Assembly: GCF_042681825.1 (NCBI RefSeq)
Contig: NZ_JBHUGH010000002.1
Coordinates: 248,001 to 312,000, forward strand
From: Halodurantibacterium flavum
GTDB taxonomy: Bacteria; Pseudomonadota; Alphaproteobacteria; Rhodobacterales; Rhodobacteraceae
Direction: 5' to 3'
DNA length: 64,000 nucleotides
In this document: piece after piece, positions 1-8,470 of the stretch
Position numbering within the stretch: position 1 is the stretch's first letter
Layout: each line of letters opens with the position of its first letter
Notes under the pieces: model-generated
Told to the model about the DNA's origin: nothing
Databases searched by the model: none
Seen by the model: only the letters and a program-made list of their open reading frames with translations
Position numbers and translations under genes: made by a program

Positions 1-236
1 CAGGGGATGTTCGCGACGGTAGCAAGACCCGTTTCGGCATCCACGACCCCCGCGACCGAAAAGGCCAGACCGTCCGGCCGTATGCTGGCCGTTTCGATGG
101 CGCGTTGCAGGACTGCGATGAACGCCCCGAAGTCATGCGTGGGGGTCGGAATTCGCGCGCCTGTGACGATCCGCTGTTCATCATGCGCTTCGGCGGGCTT
201 GATTGCCGTGCCACCGATATCGAAACACAGGATCAC
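1..236 (-). CDS. ROK-family sugar kinase, N-terminal part (runs off left edge)
   Basis: The reverse strand reads from a GTG at 236 to the window edge, about 78 residues, with the ROK N-terminal phosphate-binding motif DIGGTAIK and the second motif SVAGVVDAETG. ROK kinases phosphorylate sugars with ATP in the cytosol; next to nagA the likely substrate is N-acetylglucosamine or N-acetylmannosamine. The GTG overlaps the nagA stop (GTGA, 236-233), implying translational coupling and the same operon. The C-terminal half, including the CxCGxxGC zinc motif of ROK proteins, lies outside the window, so substrate class cannot be judged from sequence. Confidence 0.85.
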   Translation of the reverse strand, partial: MILCFDIGGTAIKPAEAHDEQRIVTGARIPTPTHDFGAFIAVLQRAIETASIRPDGLAFSVAGVVDAETGLATVANIP

Positions 237-1408
237 GGCCGCAGGCCAGCGACGCGTTCGCCGCCGATCCACGTGCCGTCGCAGGTGATCTGTGGCGTGA
301 GGCTGAGAAAATCGGCACGGGCGCCGGGTCGCAAATGCCCGTGCCCCGTCAGCCCGATTGCCGCAGCCGGGCTGCCGGATGCCAGATGCAGCGCGCGGTC
401 GAGGGCCACACCAAGGTTCACGTGCAGATAGCGCACGGCGTCGATCAGCGCGATGTCGGCGCCTGCCAGCGTGCCGTCGTCCAGCGTCAGCCGACCGTCC
501 GCCCGCAGGATCTGCCGTCCGTTCAGCACCAGCCCGGTCGCCGTCGAGCCGACGGTCGACATCGCGTCGGAGACGAGAAACAGCCCCGCCGGACCGGACT
601 TGGCCCGAAGCGCGATCCGCAGAACGGCGGGATCGACATGAAACCCGTCCGCGATCAGCCCCGCCCACAGCCGCCCGTCATCCAGCGCCGCCCCCGTCAG
701 GTTCGGGCTGCGATGGCCCAGTTGTCCCATCGCGTTAAACAGATGAGTAACCATCCGTGCGCCCGCATCGGCATAGGCGCGGGCCGTGTCATGACTGCAA
801 TCGGTATGGCCCAGACTGACGATTGCGCCGGCCTGCGCCAGCGCCGCGACCTGCGCCAGACCGACCGATTCAGGCGCTACGGTACAGATCAGCCGGTCAA
901 GTTCCGCAGCCCCCGCGATCAGCATCGCAAGATCGGCGTCCGTCATCGGCCGGATCATCGCCGGATCATGCGTGCCCTTGCGGGCATACGCCAGATGCGG
1001 ACCTTCCAGATGCAGGCCCAGGAAGCCGGGTTGCCGGCCGGCCGCGGCTTTGGCGGCGGCGATCCCTTTTGCGGTCATGTCGGCGGTGTCGGTGATCATC
1101 GTCACCATCACGGCCGTCGTGCCAAAGCCCGCATGGGCCGCACAGATCGCACCGATGCCGGCAGGCGTGGGATCGTTGTTGAACAGGACGCCGCCACCGC
1201 CGTTGACCTGCAGATCCACCAGGCCCGGAACGATCATCCCCTTGATGGCGATCCCGCCGGGCGCCATGTCCTCTGCCATGTCCTGCGACACGATGCCCGC
1301 CACGCGGCCGCCCTCGACCAGCAGCGCGCAATCGTCATGCCAGCCTGTTCCGTCGAAGATTCGGGGCGCGTGATATGCGGTGGGTGTCGTCACGGGGCGA
1401 TCTACCAC
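233..1408 (-). CDS. nagA: N-acetylglucosamine-6-phosphate deacetylase
   Basis: A 391-residue cytosolic amidohydrolase that removes acetate from GlcNAc-6-P to give glucosamine-6-P. Visible family marks: PGLVDLQVNG (residues 61-70; Gln at the position seen in E. coli NagA), HLEGPH with metal-ligand Glu135, His201 in SLGHT, His222 in VTHLFNAM, and catalytic Asp281 in LVSDAMST. Length is normal for NagA. It is the penultimate gene of the leftward operon, overlaps the ROK kinase start by 4 bases and follows the DSD1-like gene with a slight overlap (its start at 1408 lies inside the 3' end of that gene). The matching deaminase nagB is encoded separately at 11840-12619. Confidence 0.95.
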   Translation of the reverse strand: MVDRPVTTPTAYHAPRIFDGTGWHDDCALLVEGGRVAGIVSQDMAEDMAPGGIAIKGMIVPGLVDLQVNGGGGVLFNNDPTPAGIGAICAAHAGFGTTAVMVTMITDTADMTAKGIAAAKAAAGRQPGFLGLHLEGPHLAYARKGTHDPAMIRPMTDADLAMLIAGAAELDRLICTVAPESVGLAQVAALAQAGAIVSLGHTDCSHDTARAYADAGARMVTHLFNAMGQLGHRSPNLTGAALDDGRLWAGLIADGFHVDPAVLRIALRAKSGPAGLFLVSDAMSTVGSTATGLVLNGRQILRADGRLTLDDGTLAGADIALIDAVRYLHVNLGVALDRALHLASGSPAAAIGLTGHGHLRPGARADFLSLTPQITCDGTWIGGERVAGLRP

Positions 1409-2490
1409 ACCGTACCGCGCGCCGCGACGGGTTCCACCCGCGTCACGACGCCGTCGCGATGAAAAACCATCCGGTCGAACAGGTTCGAAACCACGCAGGC
1501 ATGGTTCGGCACGATGGCAAGCTGTGCGCCGACCGGCGGGCCGGCGACGGTGCAGCCGGTCAGATCGACGACCGCATGCTCTTCGGACAGCGACACGATC
1601 CGCGCCCCGGGCAGGGACGGGATCTCGCCATAATCCGTAAAACCAAGCAGATCCGATGTCAGCGCCTTGGAGCCCGCATCCAGCACAGCCCGCTGCGGCG
1701 TCGGCCGCGAGACGACCGTCGCCAGCACATGCATCGCCAGATCGTCCGGCCCGCAGACCCCTGCCCGCATCATTGAACGGTCCTGATAAACATAGGTGCC
1801 GGCCCGATGTTCAGTGGCGCTTGGCACAAGATGCGCCTGAAAAAGATCGGGCGTCCCGCCGTTGGACCGCGTCGGGCAGGCAATACCACGCTCGGCCAGC
1901 AACGCCATCGTCTGCTGCAGGAAGGCCTCGACCCTCGCTGCGCCACCGGCGGGCGGATATGTCATCAGCCCGTCGAACGCCAGACCCGGCGCCGCGTCGA
2001 TCCGGGCTGCGAGGTCGGCGGCGGCCTGCGGCGTCTGTACGCCGCACCGGCCCGCACCCGTGTCGCATTCGACCAGCACCATCAGCGGTTTGCCGTGACC
2101 GATGGCCGCCGACAGACCTTGAACCGCGACAAGACTGTCAGCCACGACCCGCAGCCGTGCGACGCGGTCGTTCAGGGCCGCCAGCCGTGCAAGCCGCCAC
2201 GCGCCCAGAATGTTGTAGGTGATCAGAAGATCATCGAACCCCGCATCGGCGAAAACCTCGGCCTCGGTCATCTTCTGGCAGTTCAGCCCCACCGCCCCGG
2301 CGGCGATCTGCTGGCGCGCGACGGCGGGGATCTTGTGGGTCTTGACATGCGGACGGAAGGCAAGCCCATGCGCGTCCATATAGGTCTGGGTCCGCTTGAT
2401 GTTGGCGGCCAGGCGATCCTCGTCGATTACGGGCAGGGGCGTCAGCACGTCGGCAAGCGGGGTGCCCACGGCGGGCCAGGGGAAATCCAT
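1402..2490 (-). CDS. DSD1-like PLP enzyme (D-serine dehydratase / D-threonine aldolase family)
   Basis: A 362-residue protein of the alanine racemase-N fold. The PLP lysine is Lys50 in RPHVKTHK, the signature of eukaryotic-type D-serine dehydratase and D-threonine aldolase. Near the C-terminus the HAC motif (in NHACVVSN) matches the zinc ligands of that family, supporting a metal-dependent eliminase or aldolase rather than a racemase. The start is set at the ATG at 2490, one base after the upstream stop, giving DFPWPAVGTPL. Family members act on D-serine, D-threonine or 3-hydroxy-D-aspartate; the substrate here is unknown. In an amino-sugar operon it may process a D-amino-acid moiety released from a conjugate (inference). 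Confidence 0.85.
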   Translation of the reverse strand: MDFPWPAVGTPLADVLTPLPVIDEDRLAANIKRTQTYMDAHGLAFRPHVKTHKIPAVARQQIAAGAVGLNCQKMTEAEVFADAGFDDLLITYNILGAWRLARLAALNDRVARLRVVADSLVAVQGLSAAIGHGKPLMVLVECDTGAGRCGVQTPQAAADLAARIDAAPGLAFDGLMTYPPAGGAARVEAFLQQTMALLAERGIACPTRSNGGTPDLFQAHLVPSATEHRAGTYVYQDRSMMRAGVCGPDDLAMHVLATVVSRPTPQRAVLDAGSKALTSDLLGFTDYGEIPSLPGARIVSLSEEHAVVDLTGCTVAGPPVGAQLAIVPNHACVVSNLFDRMVFHRDGVVTRVEPVAARGTVW

Positions 2491-2491
2491 G

Positions 2492-3994
2492 TCATGGCAC
2501 CTGTGCGAAAGGGTCCGCGACGCGGGGCCAGATGTCGGGCCGCACGAAGCGATAGGGCGTGATGGCGGGATCGTTCGGATAGGGCATTCCGGCCGAACAA
2601 TAGAGGATCTGGCGGGCGATCGGCGCGAAGGCCGCATGAAAATGGTTCGTCGACTTGATGACGAGGATGCGCTGCGCGACCGGATCGATCCCCATCACCC
2701 GGAACAGCGAGGGGTCATAGCTCTGGGCGCGCACGGTGTTCAGGATGACCTCGATCCCGATGGGGCTGCCCGCCGCGTCCAGCAGGGCGACCCGTGCGGC
2801 GGGGCCGAAGGGCACCAGGCTTTCACCGAAGATCATCGCCGCAACCTCTGACACGGCCAGCACCTGCACCAGCGCATCGACAGGATCGCCCGTCAGCGGC
2901 GCGGATTTGGCGCCGAAGCGCAGCGGCAGGATCGCGCCCTCGCCCGCCGCGCGGCAGAGGCTGACCGCGATCGGGTCCCAGATCGTGCCGACCGCCACGC
3001 CGGTCGCGCCGCGTGCCATCAGTTCGGCCAGCACGACGGTCGCATCGCCCGCCGTGCCTCCGCCGGGATTGTCCCACATGTCCGCGATGACGACCGGACC
3101 CGTGTCGGCGGCCATGGCTGCGGCCACGGCCGCGCCCGCGTCCAGGACTGGCATCATGTGCCGCCCGCGATTGGCAAAAAGCTCTTGCCCCAGACGGGCG
3201 GCAAGCGCCGCCCCATGCGCGGCATCGCCATCGGTCACGGCGATCATCTGCGTGCCCATTTCCGGGACATCGCCCGCCATGAAGCCGTGGATCGCCGAAA
3301 GCGACAGAACCTTTGGATCATTCGCCTCTATCGCCATCATCCGGTCGACGAAACCGCGCATCGGCTCGCGTGAGGTCGGAAAGACGTCAATCATCCGGCA
3401 GTCATGCGTGGACATGACCGGCCTGACCCGCCCCTCCAGCGTGTCCACGACGATCGCCCAAAGATCGTGGGCGCGTTCGACGAAATCGGTGTGGGGAAAT
3501 TCCTTGAACGCGACAAAGAAGTCCGCCGCCGCGACACGTTGCGCGGTCAGGTGGCTGTGGGGATCAAGCTCGGCGCACACGAGGACATCGGGGCCGACGA
3601 TCTCGCGGATGCGGGCCAGCAGATCGCCTTCGGGATCGACGCAGCCTTGGGCCACCATGGCGCCGTGCAGGCCGAGCACGACGGCATCGACAGGCAGAGC
3701 GGCGCGCAACTGGTCCAGGATCTCATCGCGCAGCGACAGATGTGCCTTGCGCGAGACAAGCCCCGCCGGATCGGCCCAGGCCGCCGTGCCTTCAATCAGC
3801 GTCCAGCCCTTTTCGGCGCATACCCGGCGCCCCACCGGGATCGGCGCAGTGCACAGCGTGGCCGTATCGGGATGCGTGCCGGGTGCGGCGTAAAAGGAAT
3901 CCTCGAAGGCCTGACGGTCGATCACGATCGGAGAGAACGTGTTGGTTTCGGTTGCCATCGCGGCCACGAAGATGCGTCTGTGGTCATTCGGCAT
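2492..3994 (-). CDS. M81 family metallopeptidase (MlrC-like), copy 1
   Basis: A 500-residue protein of the M81 family, whose namesake MlrC acts in microcystin breakdown. Family marks seen: ATETNTFSP at the N-terminus, LGLHGAMVAQG, ELDPHSHLT (metal-binding region) and MWDNPGGGTAGD. The start at 3994 (MPNDHRRIFV) is chosen because the upstream stop is at 3997 and homology-like sequence begins there. Most M81 proteins have unknown substrates and probably cleave amide bonds of small molecules rather than proteins. It lies between the SnoaL-like gene and the DSD1-like gene in the leftward operon. A second, divergent M81 copy is encoded at 8471-9904. Confidence 0.85.
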   Translation of the reverse strand: MPNDHRRIFVAAMATETNTFSPIVIDRQAFEDSFYAAPGTHPDTATLCTAPIPVGRRVCAEKGWTLIEGTAAWADPAGLVSRKAHLSLRDEILDQLRAALPVDAVVLGLHGAMVAQGCVDPEGDLLARIREIVGPDVLVCAELDPHSHLTAQRVAAADFFVAFKEFPHTDFVERAHDLWAIVVDTLEGRVRPVMSTHDCRMIDVFPTSREPMRGFVDRMMAIEANDPKVLSLSAIHGFMAGDVPEMGTQMIAVTDGDAAHGAALAARLGQELFANRGRHMMPVLDAGAAVAAAMAADTGPVVIADMWDNPGGGTAGDATVVLAELMARGATGVAVGTIWDPIAVSLCRAAGEGAILPLRFGAKSAPLTGDPVDALVQVLAVSEVAAMIFGESLVPFGPAARVALLDAAGSPIGIEVILNTVRAQSYDPSLFRVMGIDPVAQRILVIKSTNHFHAAFAPIARQILYCSAGMPYPNDPAITPYRFVRPDIWPRVADPFAQVP

Positions 3995-3996
3995 GG

Positions 3997-4503
3997 TCAG
4001 CCGTCCAGGACATGCGGCAGATACCCCAGAAACCCGGCAATCTTCCAGCGGCCGTCCACCTTGCGGCACCAGTAAAGCGTCTGCCAGTTCATCCGCTCGT
4101 CCGGTCCGTCGGTTCGCGCCAGATGCCCGTCGAACCGCTTGCGCACAAGCGCGGCATCGCCGGTGATCTCGATCTCTTCCAGGCGTGTCGCGGCAAAGAT
4201 GCCGGCGCGGGGATCACCCGAATAGGCACCTGCGGCCTTTCGGGCGGCGAAGTCCCGCGCCTGACCGATCCATGCGTCGCGATAGGCGGCAAGCGTCGGA
4301 AAGGCCAGCGTGAAGCGATCGGGTTCCGATTGGAAATGTCCGCTCATCCCCGTAAAGTTCGAGGAGATGAAATCCTCTGCCACGGCCTCCCAGTCAGCAG
4401 CCACGAAGGCATCGATGTCACGCGGCACAAGCATGTCCCAGATGGCCGCGCGATCATGATCCCGAGGGTCGAACGGATTGCGGAATGGATCACGGCTGGT
4501 CAT
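3997..4503 (-). CDS. SnoaL/NTF2-like small protein
   Basis: A 168-residue protein with an NTF2-like pattern: an early helical segment (AAIWDMLVPRDIDAFVAADW), a mid-region IGQARDFAARKA and a C-terminal strand with NWQTLYWCRKVDGRWKIAGF, typical of SnoaL-like ketosteroid-isomerase-fold proteins. The start is placed at the ATG at 4503; sequence upstream of it is non-coding regulatory DNA. It is the first gene of the leftward amino-sugar operon and is divergent from the RpiR regulator. Function is unknown; such proteins isomerise or bind small molecules. The fold assignment is by pattern only. Confidence 0.7.
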   Translation of the reverse strand: MTSRDPFRNPFDPRDHDRAAIWDMLVPRDIDAFVAADWEAVAEDFISSNFTGMSGHFQSEPDRFTLAFPTLAAYRDAWIGQARDFAARKAAGAYSGDPRAGIFAATRLEEIEITGDAALVRKRFDGHLARTDGPDERMNWQTLYWCRKVDGRWKIAGFLGYLPHVLDG

Positions 4504-4549
4504 CTTCTGTGTGCCCCATGAAATTTTTTTCGATAATGAACCGCTCTCT

Positions 4550-4608
4550 CTGGAAAAATCCAGATGAATATGCCTGAATGACTGTATTCCACGAAAATGA
4601 ATTTCGTG
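4550..4608. promoter_or_regulatory. Divergent promoter region with inverted repeats (candidate RpiR operator)
   Basis: Between the SnoaL-like gene (leftward) and the RpiR gene (rightward) lies an AT-rich 185-bp interval. It contains CTGGA-N4-TCCAG at 4550-4563 and a 7-bp-arm inverted repeat CACGAAA-N5-TTTCGTG at 4590-4608. RpiR/MurR regulators bind such GAAA...TTTC palindromes. The position suits control of both operons. Confidence 0.5.
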
Positions 4609-4688
4609 AAGGTCTGAAATGCACAGGATTTGCTCAGCAGCCACGGCGCTGAAAAAATCCTGCGGGGCCGCGAACCGAAAGGGCAACG

Positions 4689-5600
4689 ATGACGACTGGG
4701 TCCGATCCTGCGCTTGCCAATACCGCCACAGTCACGGCGGACCTGATTCTCAACCTGGCGGATGAGGACGGGCGCATGTCGGCGCTGGAAAGGAAGCTGG
4801 CGAAATTCGTTCTGGCGGATGTTCATTATGCCACCAACGCGTCGATCACGGAAATCGCCGCCGGGGCGGGCGTGTCGCCCCCGACGGTCACGCGGTTCTG
4901 CCGCCGGTTGGGCTGTGCATCCTTTTCGGACTTCAAGGTGCAGCTGGCCAAAAGCGCTTATGTCGGGCTGCGCTATCTGAACCCCGAGACCGTCACCTCG
5001 ACCAGCGCCGAGGTTGCCGAGGATATCGTGACCAAGGCGCAGAACGCCCTGTTCGAGATGCACCGGACCCTTGATCTGCAGCGGATCGAGGCGGCGGTCG
5101 ATCTGCTGGCCAAGGCCAGCATGATCTATGCCTTCGGATCGGGCGGAAATTCGTCGATGATCGCAAGCGAACTGCAGAACCGCCTGTTCCGTCTTGGTTC
5201 GCGCATCTCGGCCTCGTCCGATCATGGCATGAACCTGATGCTGGCTGCCGCTGCCGAGCCGGGTACGGTGGTCTTCGGGTCGTCCTTCACCGGCCGCAAC
5301 CGCGAACTCACGCATTGCTTCCAGCTGCTGCGCGACCGGGGCATTCCGACCATCGCGCTGACCCAGGACGGATCGCCCTTGGCGGGGGTGGCGGATGTGG
5401 TGATCTCGATCAACCTGCCGGAGGGCAAGAACATCTTTCGCGCCACCTCGACCCGCTATGCCTCGCTGGCGGTGGTCGACATCATCGCCAACCTTGTCGC
5501 CTATGCCGACCGCACGAAATCGACGCGCATCCTGCGTCGCATCAAGGAAGAACTGATCCAGCACCGGGATGGCGACGATAGCCAGATCCTCGGCGACTGA
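4689..5600 (+). CDS. RpiR/MurR-family transcriptional regulator
   Basis: A 303-residue cytosolic regulator with the two RpiR domains: an N-terminal helix-turn-helix (residues about 50-85, ITEIAAGAGVSPPTVTRFCRRLG) and a C-terminal SIS sugar-phosphate-binding domain (about 140-270, with YAFGSGGNS). SIS domains of this family sense sugar phosphates, here probably GlcNAc-6-P or glucosamine-6-P (inference from neighbours). It is the first gene of the rightward half-operon and is divergent from the leftward nag genes. The intergenic palindrome at 4590-4608 is a candidate binding site, implying autoregulation. Confidence 0.9.
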   Translation: MTTGSDPALANTATVTADLILNLADEDGRMSALERKLAKFVLADVHYATNASITEIAAGAGVSPPTVTRFCRRLGCASFSDFKVQLAKSAYVGLRYLNPETVTSTSAEVAEDIVTKAQNALFEMHRTLDLQRIEAAVDLLAKASMIYAFGSGGNSSMIASELQNRLFRLGSRISASSDHGMNLMLAAAAEPGTVVFGSSFTGRNRELTHCFQLLRDRGIPTIALTQDGSPLAGVADVVISINLPEGKNIFRATSTRYASLAVVDIIANLVAYADRTKSTRILRRIKEELIQHRDGDDSQILGD

Positions 5601-5666
5601 GGCCCAACGCGCCGATGCGGAGGCGGTCGCATCGGTCTGATCCGAAAGTCCGCCCGGGGAACAACC

Positions 5667-6470
5667 ATGGTACAGACATTGGCTCTGGTGACGGGGGGCG
5701 CGGGGGACATCGGGCGCGCCATTGTGGCGCGGCTGCTTGAGGATCATGACATCGTGGTCATTGCCGACCGCGATCTGGATGCGGCCGAACGTGCAGCCGC
5801 CGCACTGGGCGTGGCCAGTGCCGGCGGGAGGGGCGCCGCCGCGATCGCGCTGGATGTGACCGATCCGGCCAGCTGCGCGGCCATGGCCGGACAGGTGCGT
5901 GGCCTTGGCAAACTGATGACACTGGTCAACGCGGCGGGTGCGGCGCAGGCCGAAAGCCTGCACGCCACCGGACCGGATCAATGGGCGGCGGATCGCGCGT
6001 TAAACCTCGATGCATGCTTCACGGTGTTCAAGACGGTCGAGGATCAGCTGATCGCGTCCCGGGGATCGGTGGTCAACATCGCCTCCGTCAACGGGCTGGG
6101 TGTTTTCGGGCATCCGGCCTATTCGGCGGCCAAGGCGGGCATGATCCATCTGACACGCCTGATCGCGGTGGAATACGGACATTACGGCGTCCGCGCCAAT
6201 TCCGTCGCGCCCGGCACCGTCCGCACCCAAGCGTGGGAGGCGCGTGCCGCCAACAATCCCGCCGTCTTCAGAGAGGCCGCCGCGCATTACGTGCTTGGTC
6301 GCATCGCGCGGCCCGAGGACGTGGCCGAGGCGGTGGCATTTCTGGCCTCGTCACGGGCCGCCGCGATCACCGGGGTCTGCCTGCCCGTCGACTGCGGGCT
6401 CACGGCGGGCATTCCCGCGCTTGCCGCGACATTCAGCCAATCATCCGATTACCGGAACAGCGCGGACTGA
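5667..6470 (+). CDS. SDR-family oxidoreductase
   Basis: A 267-residue classical short-chain dehydrogenase: cofactor loop TGGAGDIG (residues 9-16), NAAG (88-91), catalytic Ser140, Tyr152 and Lys156 (YSAAK), and a C-terminal VAFLASSRAAAITGVCLPVDCG block. An Asp (IADRD, 33-36) after the second strand suggests NAD(H) rather than NADP(H). The substrate is not evident; SDRs in amino-sugar clusters often act on sugar alcohols or lactones. It lies 66 bp after the RpiR gene and just before the GH20 gene, so is probably co-transcribed. Confidence 0.9.
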   Translation: MVQTLALVTGGAGDIGRAIVARLLEDHDIVVIADRDLDAAERAAAALGVASAGGRGAAAIALDVTDPASCAAMAGQVRGLGKLMTLVNAAGAAQAESLHATGPDQWAADRALNLDACFTVFKTVEDQLIASRGSVVNIASVNGLGVFGHPAYSAAKAGMIHLTRLIAVEYGHYGVRANSVAPGTVRTQAWEARAANNPAVFREAAAHYVLGRIARPEDVAEAVAFLASSRAAAITGVCLPVDCGLTAGIPALAATFSQSSDYRNSAD

Positions 6471-6512
6471 TCCGCGATCACGCCAGCAACGCCTTTTGTG
6501 ACAGGACCACAG

Positions 6513-8417
6513 ATGACCTACGTTCTTGAAAATTCCTGGGCACCCGAACCTGCTCCTGCCGGAACATGGCAGATCACGCTGACCAACCTGTCCGATGCGC
6601 CGCTGTCGGACTTCGGCCTGTCGCTGACGTCGATCACGCGCATCATGCCCACGCACCAGCTGCGGAACGCGAGGTTTCATCGGCGTGCCGCCAATTATCA
6701 CGAATTCTCGCCCACGGACCCCACGCCCCTGGCGCCCGGAGAAAGCTGGACCTTTTCGGTCACGGGGCTGAACCGGTCGCCCTTTCATCGCAACGACGCT
6801 GCCAAGACTGCATGGATCACGGGGGCGGATGGCGGCGTCTATCCCGTCCAGGTCGGCGACCTGACTCATGCGGGGACGATCCCCGTCCTGCCCCGGCCGC
6901 GCCTGCCGGCGGGGCGGCTGACGCTGCCTTTTGCGCTGCTGCCCTGGCCAAACGCCATCGATGCCACGGCGGGCGATGCGCCCGTGATCCTGCATGCGGC
7001 GGCGGGTAGCGCGCGCGATGACCTGCGGCTGATGATGTCGGTCGATGCATTGCACAGCCGCCTCTTCCCGGCAGCACGCAAGATATTCCAATTGTCTGCC
7101 GTGCCGGGCAGCCGGGCGCTGCGCTTTGCCGAAGAGGCCGGTCTGCCCGCCGAGGGATACCGGCTGACGTTCGACGATGACATCACCCTGGCCGCCAGCA
7201 GTACAGCGGGGCGACGCTATGGGCTAGTCACGCTGGCGCAGATGCTGCACGGCGCCTTCACCGACCCGGAATTCACGTTCCCCCGGACCGGCCAGATCAC
7301 CGATGCGCCGCGCTATGGATGGCGCGGCTGCCATCTGGATGTGTCGCGCCATTTCTGGACGCCCGCCGAGGTGCGCCGCGTGATCGACATCATGGCGTGG
7401 CACAAGCTCAACCTGTTTCACTGGCATCTGACCGACGACGAAGGCTGGCGCGCCGAAATCATGGCCTATCCGGAACTGACCCGGGCCGGTGCAACCCGCG
7501 GCGCGGGCCTGCCCGCGATGCTGCCGCAGCTGGGCGATGGACCCGAGACCCGCCGGCAGTTCTATACGCAGGACGAGATGCGGGATGTCGTGGCGCATGC
7601 AGGTGCGCTTGGCATCGACATCATGCCCGAGATCGAGACGCCGGGCCATGCCGCCTCGGTTCTGGCGGCGCTGCCGCGTCTGGCCGATCCGGACGAGCCC
7701 GAGAACAGCTACTACTCGGTGCAGGGCTATTCCAACAATGCCCTCAACCCCGCGGTTCCTGAAACCTTCGACATGCTGGAAACCGTCTTCGACGAGATCG
7801 CGGCGATCTTCCCGTCGCGTTACGTCCACATTGGGGGCGACGAGGTCGCGGCGAACGCGTGGCTTGCCTCGCCCCTTGCACAGGCGCTGATGGAACGGGA
7901 AAACCTGTCGGGCACGTTCGAATTGCAAAGCTGGTTCCTGCGTCGCGTCAAGGCGATGCTGACCGCGCGCGGCAAGGTCATGGTCGGCTGGAACGAGATC
8001 GCCCATGGGGGTGGCGTGCCACCCGAAGACACCTTGCTGATGGCATGGGAGAATCCGCAGGTCGGGATCGACCTTGCCCGCGAGGGCTATGACGTCGTCA
8101 TGACGCCGGGGCAGGCCTACTATCTGGACATGGTGCAGTCGGACGACTGGCTTGAAAACGGCGCGGGCTGGGCCGGACCGGTGCCGCCCGAAAAGAGCTA
8201 TGCCTACGAGGCCGAGGGCGATTTTCCCGATGACCTGCGCCATCACATGCGCGGCGTGCAGGCCTGCATCTGGTGTGAGCACTACACCACTACCGCCTGG
8301 TTCAACGATCTGGTCTTTCCGCGTCTTGGCGCCGTTGCCGAAGCCGCCTGGACGCAGGCCGCATTCAAGGACTGGCAGCGCTTTGCCCGCCAGGTCCGCC
8401 TGCACCCGACCCTGTAA
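6513..8417 (+). CDS. GH20 beta-N-acetylhexosaminidase, no signal peptide
   Basis: A 634-residue glycoside hydrolase family 20 enzyme releasing terminal GlcNAc (or GalNAc) from beta-linked sugars. An N-terminal beta-rich domain (to about residue 120) and a GH20b-like domain precede the catalytic TIM barrel, which shows HWHLTDDEGWR, PEIETPGHA and the catalytic Asp443-Glu444 pair in HIGGDEV. The ATG at 6513 has a GGA eight bases upstream; a GTG at 6498 is an alternative. No signal peptide or lipobox is visible, so it probably acts in the cytosol on imported chitobiose-like or other GlcNAc-containing conjugates. That fits the MFS carrier encoded downstream. Confidence 0.92.
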   Translation: MTYVLENSWAPEPAPAGTWQITLTNLSDAPLSDFGLSLTSITRIMPTHQLRNARFHRRAANYHEFSPTDPTPLAPGESWTFSVTGLNRSPFHRNDAAKTAWITGADGGVYPVQVGDLTHAGTIPVLPRPRLPAGRLTLPFALLPWPNAIDATAGDAPVILHAAAGSARDDLRLMMSVDALHSRLFPAARKIFQLSAVPGSRALRFAEEAGLPAEGYRLTFDDDITLAASSTAGRRYGLVTLAQMLHGAFTDPEFTFPRTGQITDAPRYGWRGCHLDVSRHFWTPAEVRRVIDIMAWHKLNLFHWHLTDDEGWRAEIMAYPELTRAGATRGAGLPAMLPQLGDGPETRRQFYTQDEMRDVVAHAGALGIDIMPEIETPGHAASVLAALPRLADPDEPENSYYSVQGYSNNALNPAVPETFDMLETVFDEIAAIFPSRYVHIGGDEVAANAWLASPLAQALMERENLSGTFELQSWFLRRVKAMLTARGKVMVGWNEIAHGGGVPPEDTLLMAWENPQVGIDLAREGYDVVMTPGQAYYLDMVQSDDWLENGAGWAGPVPPEKSYAYEAEGDFPDDLRHHMRGVQACIWCEHYTTTAWFNDLVFPRLGAVAEAAWTQAAFKDWQRFARQVRLHPTL

Positions 8418-8470
8418 CCGCAACGGGATGGACTGACCGGTTCCCACTTCCCAGCTTGAAAGACACGTCC

